From Oegoconia quadripuncta (Eukaryota; Arthropoda; Insecta; Lepidoptera; Autostichidae): a stretch of 64,000 nt of DNA. Location: assembly GCA_949316235.1 (NCBI GenBank), contig OX438745.1, positions 6,391,001-6,455,000 of the forward strand, in the 5' to 3' direction. How positions within the stretch are numbered: the first letter of the stretch is position 1; every line of letters begins with the position of its first letter. The position numbers were made by a program, and so were the translations under genes. The notes beneath the pieces were generated by a model. That model searched no databases and was not told the DNA's origin. It was given only the letters and a program-made list of their open reading frames with translations. Of this stretch, positions 20,215-32,794 are shown piece by piece.

Positions 20215-23200
20215 ATGTCTAGCAAAAAGAATAAGGAAATCGCCAACGAGAGCGACAGTGAAGAGGAGCAGGAATCCGGTAGCGAACAAGACTCTGACTT
20301 CGATTCCGATGGGAACTTCGTCGGAGACAAGGTATATTCGCAACATAACCTTAAAATCACATGGCGTGAACAAAAACAAGGAACTCGATCGTGAATTATC
20401 TCACTCAATTTAATAAATTTATGCATGTCTGACATTGTGTAGCGTGTACATATACGTATATTACAAAATTTAATAACTGACTATTCATTTCACAATGTTG
20501 TGCCATGTTTATGCAAAGCAAGAGAGTCCAATTACCGGCTGTAAATAAATGGCTTACTCACTGTCGGAGCACGAAGTCGGAAAATGTATTGTAACTTAGG
20601 AAAGTTACAATACATTTAAATTAACATCGTGTGTGGTATAACTAGGTGTTGGGCGCTTGTAGTTGGTACTAAAGGTTGCATTTTATAATCGGAACCAAAG
20701 ATTTCATTTTCGAACATATTCGTGAAAAAACAAACTTCCGTTTCAGAATTTTATGGTTTATGTTTTTAAAAAACCCGATGTTCTTTCTACAGTTTTTATA
20801 ACACTTTATTGCATACACAAAAAAAGCAATTACAGCATACCTTAGCTATAATTCTCATACAGTCTTATAAGATTCAAGTTAATAATTATCTACAAGATAT
20901 GTCGTAATAGATAGTAAATGTTGGAAATAACAAAGGTCGAGTGAGGAATAAGGAGTGGGTGCAGAGGTGGGGACTCGACTGTACCTTGTACAGATCGCCT
21001 GTTTTCATTGGATCTAACAATTTCTAATGGGGCATTAAAGTGGTAGAGACCATGCACTGGCAAGTAGGTGGACGGACGACCTTCTGAAGGTCGCACAAAG
21101 TTGGATGCAGGTTACTTCCAACCAGTCGCTCTCAAAACTACAGGGGGGCCTATGTTCAGCAGTGGATGTCCTGTAGCTGATGATAAAACCCAAATGGTAG
21201 TCCGATCATCCCCGTATCCCATATCCGGATTCATATGATTAACCATTTTATTTGTTGAAAGCAAACAAAGTTGGTGTTTGATTTTTGATCCTATCTTATT
21301 CATATCTATCATGAATTAATATAATTTAATATATTACTAAAACATAAGTTTAAGGGCAATTAAAAAATGAGGTATGAACCTGAATAGAAAGAAACAAGTT
21401 CTTAAAAGATGTACCTATTCTCTATGCTCTAGTTGGCATTTAATTTTTGTAGTCGCAAATCCAAATTAATAGAAGTGGACCTAATAAAGATAGTGGATTT
21501 CATTTGTTGTTAAAGTGCTTTACTTACTTATTACCTGTCTCTGTACTCAATTATTCCAGGAACTTCAAGCAGACTTTGAGGGTCGTAACCCTGAAGACTG
21601 CGATTTCCATGGCATCAAGCAGCTTTTACGACAACTATTCTTAAAGTCAAATGTGGACCTTGGAGCCCTAGCACAGATTATTATATGTAAGTCTCCTGTA
21701 TTATTTTTATTGTGTATTATGTGCCTTGAGCTGTTTCTTTTTTTAATGTTGGAAGTAAATTCTTTTATGGTTCAGTTCTGAGTTATCATAAAAACTAAGA
21801 TGTGTACGTACCTACTACTTATAAAAGGAAACCAGGAATATGCTTTATATTATCCAAGATTTATATTACTCAAATGGCAATGATCATGATTGCTTTAGTT
21901 ATCAGTGAGACCAAATATAATAGTCTGCAGGTTTGCTCATTGCTCAAAGCAAGTGAAATTAACATTTTTCTGAGCCTACTGCACTTCCTTTTATACTTGC
22001 AGTCTGTGGGTTAGTCACGTGCATCGATCACTTTTGATACCCTTCGCATTCAATATAATAATGTTTAAATTTAAAATTTTTAGTTTTAATTCTTCAATTG
22101 ACATTTGAATTTATAATTGTTATTTAAAATTTTCTATGTTTACTAGTGTTTACTAACATAGTGATAGGTGACTGTACTAACAAACATGGACCTTATTGTT
22201 TGGATTTGACCATCACTGCGGTCTCCTTTGACCGCAAACAATTGATTTTTAAACATGTCATTAAAATTAATGTATAAACATGAATTGCAGCTCAAAACTA
22301 TGTGGGTAGTGTAGTGAAGCAGTGTTTGGACGATGACCAGGCGGATGATGACGACGACGAGGATGACGGCAGCGACGGAGTATTTGGAATCACCACAGTG
22401 GTCAACATCACTAAGAAAAAAGTGAGCATTCTGTTCTATGATTAATTGATTACAGGGTAATGTACAATCTGTCAAAATCCAACAATCCTCAAATAACTGA
22501 AACATTCATAAATACTGGCTGCTTCAATGCAATGCAGAATTTAATAGTAAAAACAAAAATACCATATAATATCTATGGCATCGACATTGAATAAGTTAAA
22601 TATTGAAGAAATAAATAATTTTATCCTTTTAGGCTTATGCCAATTATTTATAACAGCTCTAGGCCATCTAATACTTTATAAAAGAAGAAATATAAATCTT
22701 TCCTCCCATCTACATTTGGAGATATTCATATTTGTTAGAGAACATGTAGTATTTCAATCAAATGAAAATGTCCATTATAATACAAATTAGTCCCCCCAGC
22801 AGCCAAACTCGAACCTAACATCGCCATCAAAATCGGTGAAGCCACTTAGGCTACAGGAGGAACCATCAAAATCTACATACACCTGAAAACACACTTTTGC
22901 ATTGGGAATTAAAAAGGTAATATCCATTAATTTGGGAGTGAATAGATATAAACGCAATGTATATCGCCATATGCGATTTCAAAAAGATTGTGCAAAGACT
23001 AACTTTTATATTCATAAGGTCACGATTTTTGTCCCAAATGGGGTGGTCATAGATATCCCAAACTGAAGCGTTTGGGTGTTGCAAACATTAAAAGATTAAT
23101 GCTTGAAACAACATCCACGGTTCATCTTTAGAAATATACAGAAATGCACACATTACAGGGGGTGATACCATCGCTGTTGAAACATGCTAGTCAATAGATG

Positions 23201-26200
23201 TTTTTTGGTGGAAAGTTCTTTGGTCGCCTTTTACGACACCCAAGGGAAGAGATGGGTTGGTTCTATTGTTTTTACATGCTGAAACCATATGGTACACTGA
23301 CTTTTTATATTATTAACAATAATCAAAATAAATTACTGTCCATCATGAGGCAAAGATGACATGCACTTCATAGAGCGTCTTTGCTACTTGCCTTTAATGC
23401 TACAATAATACATAATTGGATTGTGCAATGTCAATGATCAGTTCGAATGTGAACAATTCTGACACCTTGTTCACCCGTAATAACAATCAAATGCCAACTG
23501 TTGTTTAATAAATAAACATGTAACAATCATTCACAAGTAATTTCAATGTAATATAACAAGCCTATATACTTTGCAAATGGGTTTGATAAGGAAGTATGGA
23601 CATAGACTGTTTGGTGAAATATATATCTTTTTCTTTGTTTTGTAGAATCACAAATTGTAACCAGAAATCTAGGCAATAAAAGAGCAACCCTTGGGTATGT
23701 AGATTTCTATGTTACCTCCTGTAGCAAAAACGGCTTGACCAATTTTGAAGTGCAAGTTGTTGTTAAATTCGCTTTGATACCCAGAGATGATACATTTTAT
23801 GCTAAACCATCCAAATGTGGTACCCGCAAAATATGCTTTCGGTTTTTTTTTGGATTTTAAATACTTAAATAGTTATTTTAACATTGTTCCAAGTGATAAT
23901 ATTTTTTTCGCATGAAAAAAAAAATTAAGTTTGATTTATTTGATTTTTCTTTCATTTTTTTGAGGATAATTTATTCAGAAATAAACATCCACCCATGGTG
24001 TTATCCATTCAAAATATGAAATAATATGTATGATCACAGTAATTTTAAGTCATCATTTACCAGTTCGGTTTATAAGCCTGCAGTGTTCCAGCGTATGTGT
24101 TACCCCTTAAGCTAGGTCAATTGTGTCGATCTTACAGACGTTACAGATGGTAATAATGAATTGTCAGATATGCTTCTTGGTCCACAATGGTGGCATTTAC
24201 TCCAAATCAATTTTAAAGTGATCCTATGCCAATAAGACAGAAATAGTACCACTATAATTAATTTTAGGCGAAATTCGATTTCATTCCTATCGAACCCAAT
24301 AAGTTTTTTTTTTATGCACGACAGGTTCGTACTTGACCTCAATCACACCTGATGTTAAGTGAAGATGAGGTTGAAGGTGGAAGCGTACTGACCCGGAAAC
24401 CCCAACACATTTGGGGGACTGGCTATCTTATCTCTGACAACCGGAACACAACGATGCTATTAATATTTCATTCCTATCGAACCACATAAAGTAACATTTA
24501 GTATAATATTAATAATTAAACAAAATCAAAAATATTTTATTCAATGTAGGATACAAAAATATCACTTATTGAAAGTCAACATGTTATTTTTTTTTTAAAC
24601 TACATCGCTTCACAAGGTGTTATGGTTAGGGAGTAGAAGCGACAAGAAACTCTGCAACAACACATCTTTTCAATTAGTTTCCAAAACGTTTTTCTCCTGT
24701 AGTTTTGGAACTTAAACGCGAGGTTTTTGTGGTAAGACTCTTGATGTCTGTAATAATTGAAGATATTATATTTTATAGGATGAACAATGCGTGCAACAAG
24801 TTAGAGCCCTACTTACAACTCTTGCCGAGGAGAATGCAGATGCCAAAACAGTAGCACTTGTAAAAAAGATCTTATCGAATGACTCTGAGCATGTAGGATT
24901 TGTTATCAATGAGAGGTAAGACAGTTCTTTTGTAAAAGCAAAATTAGTAGGTCAGTCGAGTACTCAAAATATTTATAGTTTCATGAAATTAATTTCTGTG
25001 ACAAACTTTTGGCTTGTTTGATAAATGTATTTGTTGACATTTATGTATAAGATATTATCTATGTAAGATACTACACGAAAAAGGACTCGTTTAGAAAGAG
25101 CGTAACAGTAGGTTTAAGTTGTCCATAGGCGGTGATCCTAAGTTTTTTTTTTTAAAGATTTAAAAAGCCTTTGCAATTTATCACCATATTATCTAAGTTT
25201 GAGTCACGCCAAACAGCAATTAGGATATCAGGTGAGGAACGCGTGATTGCGTTTCCATCTTAAGTCTTATTTAAGCTAACATCAGGTGTTGAGATCAATA
25301 AGATCTATATAATGTAGCATGGCCAGTTGCTTAGCTCTATGGCGGATGACAGTTGAAGTTCCTCGAGTTTTACGCTTGAGAAGAAGCTCTTATATACATG
25401 TACAATAAGATGACATACATGAATGAAACTGCTGATATACTAAAGACGCGGGTTCGAATCCCGCTAGGGGCATATATTTATATGATGAATATGGAGACCT
25501 GTCCCTGAGGTAACGATGTTTACCAAATGTTGGGAGTATATCAGCCATCTGGTATCCATAATAAGCTGGTAAGCCTAATTACTAAGTGTAGAGTTAGATG
25601 GCGCTGTGTGTAAGTCCAAAGATATTATATTTTACTATATTATGTTAGTAGCAGCATTTTTAAAAAGTCGATCCTATGCATATCTTGTGCAAATGAATTA
25701 AATTCCTGATTAAAATTCGCAAATTGAATAGGTAACCAATTTCCAGGATCCTGAACATTCCAGCTGCCATCAGCGAGCCATTGTTCTCATCGCTCCAGAC
25801 CGAGCTAGAGAAGGCAGTGAAAAAGAACATGCCCTACACATTCCAGTACCTCGTGTGGATATGCAAAACTTATAACACAGGAGGTTAGCTACTTTGGATT
25901 ACTATTAGAAAAACAATTTCGATTTCTCCATACGACGGGCGTCGATTCCATAATCTTGTTTATGTGACTCACGTCGGAATCTGCGGTGAGGTTTCCTGTG
26001 ACTATGGACTTTAAGCTAAGACCATAAAGCTCGTAGTCGTTTGTGGTCGCGCCGTGGATTAGGATGCAAGTTGTGCCTGTGGGTTTACGGAATAACACAC
26101 TCCCGGATACAAAAATCGAGACACGAGGCGATTTCATACGATCGAGGCTATTTCAAAGCCTGCTTCTCACCAGAGGATGTTTTGGAAGAGATTTGGTGTC

Positions 26201-29200
26201 GGTTATCTGGAGAAGATGGATGATCTAACAAGTCGTTTACAAGCCGCATTATTCGGGTTTGTTGACATAGTTGAAAACAAGATCAAAAATCAAAATTAAA
26301 AAATCAAAAATATTATATTCAATGTAGGATACAAAAATATCACTTATTGAAACTCAACATGTTGTTTTTTTTTTAAACTACATCGCTTCACAAGGTGCTA
26401 TGGTTAGGGAGAAGAAGCGACAAGAAACTCCGCAACAACACATCTTTTCAATTGGTTTCCATCTTTACAATAATATTACATTTTATTTTACATATTAAAA
26501 AACAAAAGCAATTAACATAACGACCAGCTAACACCAGACCTCCTTATCGCCTAAATAATCATCTATCCTGTAATAACCCTTCTTACACAGAGTTTCTTTA
26601 ATGTGGCGTTTAAATTTCTGCTCTGTTAAACTCAATACATGTTCTGGTATTTTATTGCAAAAGCGTATGCTGTGTCCCACAAAGAATGTGCTAACCTTGC
26701 AAAGTCTAAATTGTGGAATTTCAATTTTATTTTTGTTTCTAGTATTCAAATTATGATTATCAGAATGTTTACAAGGACAATAAATCTAGTTATTATGGAT
26801 TTGTACGTGAAAGGGCTTGAAGTATATACTTATTGTAGGTCCCATGCCCTTTTAAACTAGGTGATAAGCTGTTAGAAGGCAGTGCTCCATCGTAGTTCCT
26901 ATGGAACTAAAACATCCTTACATTTTACGTATTAGGCATATATAAGGGTGAATAGTGGTGAGTGTGTGGATGTTAGTTTAGCAGTGTTTCACCCTCCCTA
27001 TGACAGTGAAGTCTTTGGATCTGTTAATAGAACCCTTCAAGCACAGGACATATGATTTGAAATGGACGTGAAATATTTTTCAATAACAAAATCTTTGGGA
27101 ATCCCTACAGGAATACTCGTATAATGACGACCTGTTTGGAGTAGTGGTTAGCAACTCTGATCACTATACCAAAAGGTTGCGGGTTAGAATCCCGTTAGGG
27201 GCATATGTTTGTATGATGAATACGGACACGTGTACCCGAGTTATGGATGTTTTCATTTATAATAAGTATTTATTTACAAAAAAAAATTTATTTATGCAGT
27301 ATATCAACCATCTGGTAACCACAACGAAAGCCTATAGTAGCTTACTGTGGAACTAGATGGCGCTGTGTGTGTCTTAAGGATATTAAAAAAAAAATTGAAC
27401 TGCCAAAAATAGGCAATACACAACACATCTCCTTGAACATGAAAAACCCTGGACAAAGTATGCTATGAACAAATAATAATATCATCCAGATAAATAAAGT
27501 ACCTGTGTGATCCGATTTTTGTTTCCGTCCGTGTCCGTTTGTTTCCAATCGCATATAACCCGCAGCTCTTTAAAGTCAGGTTAAATAGGCATCTTCTGGG
27601 AAAGCTCGTTCCATCGTAGACCTTATCTCGACATTAGTCCAGATTAAGGTCAAGAGCGATCCCATTCTAATTAAAAAAAAAAAAAAAAAAAAATGATAGG
27701 AAAATAAAAAGAAAACACTTTGAAATCCGTGTAGCCGTTTTGGCTTCAAACTTATTCAAACGTTTTACGTCGGGGCATTTGCAGATGACTCAACAGAGGT
27801 GTTATTCGCCAATCAGGAGGAGAGGCCGATCGCGGCCGAGGCGCTGGCGAGCTTCAATGTAGACGTAACGGAGCAGGCTGACCTGTCGCAATGGGATTAC
27901 GAGGGTGGCGTTATGACGCCCTGCAGAAAGGTATATAAAAATCTCTATAGATTAACAGGCAAATCAGTTTATGGGTCACACGCGCGATAATCGGGTCCAG
28001 ACCCCTATACTCACGCACTCAACATTTCACTGTCGATAGACATTGGTATTCACACTTATATGCGAGCGCAAAAGTGACAAACCTATTTGATGCCTACCGC
28101 CAGTGAAATGTCGAGTGTTCGAAAATAGGGCTCCACGTGTTTGATTCTCACGCATTTTAGATTTCAATGTCAATAGACTTTTGCACTCGCGTATAGGTGT
28201 GAGAGTGATAGACATACCAATATTATATATATAATACAAAGGCCTGATACAATAACGAACCCGCGATTACACCTCTTATGATTACATAAGAGTTACCATG
28301 TGGTACTCTGAACTATACTCCCAATGGTGACATGTACTAGACGTTGTCTTTAGTGTGACAATAATAATAGTTCGAAGGTTGGGTTCATTCGTCCAACATA
28401 TCTCGTCCTCCACCCCTGTGAGAATGCATGAGCATTTCCCCTTGTAAAAAAAAGGTTGGATTCGCTAAATTACAGAGCCTAGAACAAGGTCGCCTGTCTT
28501 TGAATCGCTATTCAAAAGAGTTTCTTTTGTATTCGCTTACGATTAGCAAGTTTTGGTGCGGTCAGCCCATGGATGGGAGACCACCAATGGCATTTTAATA
28601 CGGGTGTTTCCGTGCTTCGGAGGGCACGTTAAATAGTCTGTCCTGGTTGTTTTCAATTGAAAGCAGTCGTTAAGTCGGTGGCCTACAGGGGCGGCTTAAA
28701 AACACTAGTCCACTAATCTGACACAAATCGACCAACCCGCATTGGGCCCGCGTGGTGGATTAAGGGCCTCCGTGGCTCAATGTGAACAACGTCGGTGGTA
28801 GGGCTTTTAAATGTCCTCCTGGCTAGCTTATCTAAATGTGCCGCCAAGCAGCAATGTTAATAGCATTGTTGTGTTCCGGTTGTCAGTGATAAGATGGCCT
28901 GTCCCCCAAATGTTTTGGGGTTGCCGGGTCAGTACGCTTCCACCTTCGACCTCATCTTCACTTAAGATCAGGTGTGATTGAGGTCAAGTACCAACCCGTT
29001 GTGCATAAAAAAAATACCATCTCCCAGTGGGTAGAGATTGTACTCCATCAGTGGGAATGTAGGGCTGATGATGACGAGGCTCCTATTTACTCAGATTTTC
29101 GATTTTTTTAAGACTTATTCTCGCCTCTAGTGCGATAGAGATATCTAGAGGCAAACGTAAGACATGTTATCGCCATGAATTGATACATTTTGAAACATGA

Positions 29201-29300
29201 AATTTTAACTTCACTTTCTCTTTTCCAGGTACTAATTTTCGAAGGCAAAAAATTCAATAACCTAGTAAGACTTATAAAAGAGGAAGTGGAAAACGTATAG
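20215..29300 (+). CDS. BCCIP: BCCIP / Bcp1 family protein, complete, 7 exons, 288 aa
   Basis: Exons: 20215-20331 (ATG), 21560-21686, 22291-22421, 24779-24915, 25747-25883, 27785-27930, 29229-29300 (TAG). All junctions are GT-AG and phase-compatible. The N-terminus (residues 1-39) is Ser/Glu/Asp-rich. The conserved core starts ELQADFEGRNPEDCDFHGIK and runs through LLRQLFLKSNVDLGALAQII, an acidic loop (DDDQADDDDDEDDGSDG, about residues 92-108) and EHVGFVINERILNIPA. It continues through MPYTFQYLVWICKTY and ends LIFEGKKFNNLVRLIKEEVENV. BCCIP binds BRCA2 and p21 in mammals. Yeast Bcp1 is a nuclear chaperone/export factor for Rpl23. These roles are inferred by family. The length fits the family (about 280-320). 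The start is the first ATG, directly followed by the acidic segment. The introns hold retroelement debris. Confidence 0.95.
22088..22178 (+). repeat. Dispersed repeat shared with 12549-12632
   Basis: Near-identical stretch including 'caattgacatttgaatttat' and 'gtttactaacatagtgat'. It lies in BCCIP intron 2. Confidence 0.75.
22990..23280 (-). repeat. Dispersed repeat C, minus strand
   Basis: Shows reverse-complement forms of the family blocks: 'gtcccaaatggggtggtca', 'agatatcccaaac', 'tagatgttttttggtgg' and 'gggaagagatgggttg'. It is in a BCCIP intron. Confidence 0.75.
23570..23720 (+). repeat. Non-LTR 3' region fragment
   Basis: 'gaagtatggacatagactgtt' and 'aagagcaacccttgggta' match 40861-40960 ('gcaagcatggacatagacc', 'aagagcaacccttgag'). 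It is a shared repeat of probable non-LTR origin in a BCCIP intron. Confidence 0.5.
24306..24470 (-). repeat. SINE-A copy, head missing
   Basis: Begins with a T-run and 'atgcacgacaggttcg', then 'gacctcaatcacacctgatg' through 'gacaaccggaacacaacga'. The head is lost at 24470. It is in BCCIP intron 3. Confidence 0.85.
24515..24690 (-). repeat. Non-LTR retrotransposon 3' end
   Basis: Near-identical to 26290-26460: 'attcaatgtaggatacaaaa', 'tatcacttattgaaa', 'catcgcttcacaaggtg' and 'aagcgacaagaaactc'. It has no coding part in this copy. Confidence 0.8.
25435..25635 (+). repeat. SINE-B copy
   Basis: Box-B-like 'gggttcgaatcccgctag' at 25450. Then 'gatgaatatggagacctg', 'atcagccatctggtatcc' and the 3' end 'agatggcgctgtgtgtaag'. 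BCCIP intron 4. Confidence 0.85.
26285..26870 (-). mobile_element. Jockey-like non-LTR retrotransposon, C-terminal remnant plus 3' UTR
   Basis: The minus-strand frame 26749-26528 encodes NTRNKNKIEIPQFRLCKVST, then GHSIRFCNKIPEH, then FKRHIKETLCKKGYYRIDDY. This is the characteristic ORF2 end of insect Jockey-clade elements. Left of it lies the 3' UTR shared with 24515-24690 and 7858-7945. It is 5'-truncated. It lies in BCCIP intron 5. Confidence 0.8.
27126..27390 (+). repeat. SINE-B, full-length copy
   Basis: tRNA-like head 'acctgtttggagtagtggtt' (box-A-like) and 'ttgcgggttagaatccc' (box-B-like). Then 'ggcatatgtttgtatgatga', 'atcaaccatctggtaacc' and the end 'tagatggcgctgtgtgtg'. BCCIP intron 5. 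Confidence 0.88.
28538..29085 (+). repeat. 5S-rRNA-like retroposon interrupted by a SINE-A
   Basis: 28538-28766 and 29014-29085 are the halves of one element. Near its start 'cagcccatggatgggagacc' resembles the 3' part of 5S rRNA. Then come 'gtgtttccgtgcttcggagg' and 'cccgcattgggcccgcgtgg'. A second copy is at 59045-59320. The SINE-A fills the gap. Confidence 0.6.
28767..29013 (+). repeat. SINE-A inserted in the 5S-like retroposon
   Basis: Begins 'gcctccgtggctcaatgtg' and ends 'gttgtgcataaaaaaaat'. It has an internal deletion after the head (box B is missing). BCCIP intron 6. Confidence 0.85.
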
Positions 29301-29377
29301 GTAATCACTTGTTAGTGACATATTTATGCCATACATGGGCTATTGTATTTATATTTTTATTACGACTATTACTCTAA

Positions 29378-29383
29378 AATAAA
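29378..29383 (+). promoter_or_regulatory. Polyadenylation signal AATAAA for BCCIP
   Basis: Canonical AATAAA 78 bp after the BCCIP stop codon, with a T-rich stretch following at about 29410. Confidence 0.75.
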
Positions 29384-29589
29384 CATAAGCTTTAACTGTA
29401 TCTGTTGTTTTAATTTTTTTTTATTAAAAACTGGTTTCGCGTTTGACTACAATCTCACCTGATGGAAAGTGACGATGTAGCCGAAGATGTATCACGATGC
29501 ATCGTGTATAAATAATTATCACTTATAATAACTATACATTGTAAATTTAGAAAACCTCTAGAAATAATCATTATATCATGTCATCATCA

Positions 29590-29995
29590 TTTTAAATGTC
29601 CGCCTGGCTAGCTACCACCATCTTATCTAAATCTGCCGCCAAGCAGCAATGTTAATAGCATTGTTGTGTTCCGGTTGTCAGAGATATGATAGCCAGTCCT
29701 CCAAATGTGTTAGGGTTTCCGGGTCAGTACCTTCGACCTCTTCTTCACTTAACATCAGAGGGCGGAGTGTGAGTTTTGTTTCGACTTAACTTTACTACCG
29801 CGTTCACGTTTCCGTGACGATTTGTATGAAGAAATATATAGCGCCTCTAGCGGATAGTTTCCAAAACGATTTTTTTCATATATACTTTTTACGTAAACGC
29901 GAACGCGATGGTAAAGTTAAAAACGAGACAAAACTCGCACTTCGCACACAGGTGTGATTGAGTTCAAGTACGAACCCATTGTGCATAAAAAAAAA
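29590..29995 (+). repeat. SINE-A copy interrupted by MITE M1
   Basis: The SINE body runs to 'cttcacttaacatcag' at 29757. It resumes at 29951 with 'caggtgtgattgag' and ends 'gtgcataaaaaaaa'. 'cag' is repeated on both sides of the insertion. Confidence 0.85.
29760..29950. mobile_element. MITE family M1, copy 2, nested in SINE-A
   Basis: Terminal inverted repeats start 'gcggagtgtgagttttgt' and end 'aaaactcgcacttcgca'. They extend about 55 bp inward ('actttactaccgcgttcacg' pairs with 'cgcgaacgcgatggtaaagt'). Length about 190 bp. No ORF. Confidence 0.85.
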
Positions 29996-30464
29996 TGCAG
30001 ATATACAGAGTGAATTTCAATTTGTGTAGTTGCCATAACCTGGTGACACCATTTTTGATTACGAACTTTCCCCAAGGAACCATAGTCGAATTCGATCAAA
30101 ATTTTCGATTACTACAATGCCACAGACAAGCCTATGTAGGCTTCAACTTTCAATATCTTATTTTTACGAATGTGATGTCTGTTATATTTTACGCCTAAGT
30201 GGTCTCGTTTGACTACACACAAATTTCATGGAATAATAAAATAACACTCAGGTAAACACACCCACTACGATATTACAACAAAAAGTTTTGGTGTGGCCAC
30301 GTACATATTATTAGAATTATTTTTTACGGTTATAAAATATTTGGTTTACGAATCGGAGGTCGCGGGTTCGATCCCCAAGGTACATGTTCAGTACTAGGTT
30401 TGGTTGGGGGTAAGGCATTTTAATTGTCCGCCTGCTAGCTACCACTTAACATCGTCACTGTAGC

Positions 30465-30572
30465 ATGACAGGCCCGATCGCGCGAGATATTTGTCGCGCT
30501 CATTCACTTGGACGAAATATACATGTATTCCACTCTCCCTACTACGTCGCGTGCGACAAACGCCGACAGGCA
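30465..30572. mobile_element. MITE family M2, copy 1
   Basis: 'tagcatgacaggcccgatcg', then 'gcgcgagatatttgtcgcgc', 'tcattcacttggacgaaata' and 'gtcgcgtgcgacaaacg' match the copies at 47588 and 54880. The right end is decayed. Confidence 0.65.
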
Positions 30573-31044
30573 GGTGTGATTAACCCCCCGTTTTGTATAA
30601 AAAAACATAAACAATGACAGACTTCCTACAAACTTTCAAGTTGTTCAACCCTTATTTCGCATCCATTTAGGCATTGATTTTCCAAAACCGTAAAACATGT
30701 CCCACTTAATTTAAAACTGTCTGTCTGTCTGTCCAACATTACATCTCTAACTTTCTAAAAAGACGAACTTTTCATCCCGAACTTTTCATCCCCTATTTCA
30801 TCTACTTGTATTTATGTCAAAACAAACCTCTTCACATGTAGCCTTAGTAGTTTTAGCTCTGCGTTGAATTAGATAGTCTGGAGGTAGTGTTATAAATATA
30901 AAGGGAGGTTGTTATGTGAATCATATCGCAATCTTTCAACAGGCAACAATCCACCAAGACAAGAACTAACCAGCAACTATTACTAATTTAAAGGATATCA
31001 TTAAAACTTTGTTAGAAATAAAACTTAGCATACATTATAATCTA

Positions 31045-31050
31045 TTTATT
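31045..31050 (-). promoter_or_regulatory. Probable Polybromo polyadenylation signal
   Basis: AATAAA on the minus strand, about 110 bp after the stop codon. Confidence 0.6.
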
Positions 31051-31161
31051 GCTATGAACCTAAAATAAGAGATTATAATTTTTCCTTATCCTACACACCT
31101 TACAATAGCTTAGTCTAACATTCTTTTGTCATAATAATTATTGCGTTCAATGTTTACGTCA

Positions 31162-32794
31162 TCAAGTACTATTCCTGTAAAGACATAGGGCGTCTTTCAT
31201 CATGAAATCCCTCAGGGCACACAATCCCCTGAGGATCTTTGTGTTCTGATCCATCTTGGTTACATCAGCTTCTGAGAGATTTTTATCTTGAGCGAGGAAA
31301 CCGTTGATAGCTTCCTCGGTCATCCAATGGGCGGGCAGTTTCTGCATGTTGAATTGAGAAGGGTCTGGATTTGCCGGCATCGGTGTAAGAGATTTCTCCC
31401 ATGGTGTTATATACTTCTGTTCGGAATGTAAACCTTCAATGTACCTGTAAAGAGAAGAGTTTATAATCGCGGTTTAGGGTATTTTTAATGGAAAAGTTGA
31501 AAATGTTAATCTCATAACAACCAGTTCACTATTATAACTATCCCAAAATGCAATGGCAACGCTGTGTAGGCGGGTTGATGCGTTCGTCGTAGAATGTCAT
31601 TTTGTTAAAATGTTCCCTAGTAGCAAAAAAGCTTCTTAGAATGGGCCTTTCGCAAAATGTCCCATTTACTTAAGATGAAATTGATTTTTATTTTATATAA
31701 AAACATAATTATAAACTTCATGCTAAAATTTTATAAAACGTGAACCTAACCTATAAAACTAAGCTTACAGTTTTTTCCGAAACTATTCTATTTTTAGGAA
31801 ATCTGGAACATTCTAATTAGGAAATCGGAAGTTAGGGAGTTCTTACACCATCCTAAATAAATGCAGAGACTAATTCAGCATACATTGCCGGTTGAAGTAA
31901 GGATATTTGATTTAACAGAACCAAGCCTCCCAGCAATGTATGCCGAATTAGTCTACATTTAGGATGAAAGTAGTACGGTCGGGACTTTCCAATCGGAATC
32001 CAACTGTTTTAACCACGATTATATGTTATGTATTCTTGTGTTACGATTAGGCATGGGCCGAATATTCGGTATTCGGCCGAATATTCGGCTAATTCACCGA
32101 ATGTTCGGCAAGTGGTACTCAAACTTTTTACTGTATTGAGCCATGTATGAGTTGAGTGTTAAATGTGTTATTTTTATGAGGGTAAGTGAGGCTTTATGTT
32201 TTAGTCGACACTGTACAGTAGCTTTATTTCCAATAACAGCAGATAAAAAAGATGGTTATTAATTAAAAACGAAATGTAGCTGTTTTGAGAAAGCTACAGT
32301 GAATTCTTTATAATAAAATAATATGTTAATATAATCAGGTCTTTATTGTGAGAAATTAAGCAAGATTTTTGTTTTAATCAAGAGTTGCATGATTCAATTA
32401 CAACATTCCAACAAAAATGAATCATATTTCTAATTTCTACATGTATTGTTTACATAAAAGAGTAAATTATGCCGAATATTTGATTCGGTTAAAGTTTTGC
32501 CGAACATTCGACCGAATAATCGTATTCGGTGAAACTCATGTTCGGCCCATCTCTAGTTACTGTGGTAATGCGTTTAGCATTTGCTCTATAGATTGAACTG
32601 ATGACAATACTGATGGTGCAACCTGCATTGTATCGCTTACCTGATGTACGCCTCCGAGTGCGTGACCCGCTGCGCCCGCGGCGGCGCCGGCACGAAGAGG
32701 GGCTCCAGCCCCCCGCGCGCGCCCCCCGCGCCCCCCTCGCCCGCGCCCGGCGACGGCGTGTTACGCGCCATGGGTGACATGCCCGACAAGGACG
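31162..32794 (-). CDS. polybromo: Polybromo final two exons: conserved C-terminus
   Basis: Exon 32641-32794 is very GC-rich with Gly/Ala runs, then EPLFVPAPPRAQRVTHSEAY, matching the PBRM1 motif before its C-terminal domain. Exon 31162-31444 reads RYIEGLHSEQKYITPWEKSL, then LPAHWMTEEAINGFLAQDKN and LRGLCALRDFMMKDALCLYR before the stop. Confidence 0.94.

Larger units (their letters stand above)
29384..31044. other. Intergenic region between convergent BCCIP and Polybromo
   Basis: No gene is seen. It contains repeat D (29425-29500), the nested SINE-A/MITE, a SINE-A head fragment (30340-30450), a MITE M2 copy (30465-30572) and AT-rich unique sequence. Confidence 0.7.

Noticed and set aside
20097..20435. 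Minus-strand ORFs over the BCCIP first exon
   Set aside because: Antisense of the acidic BCCIP N-terminus, giving Ser/Leu-rich nonsense with no splice support.
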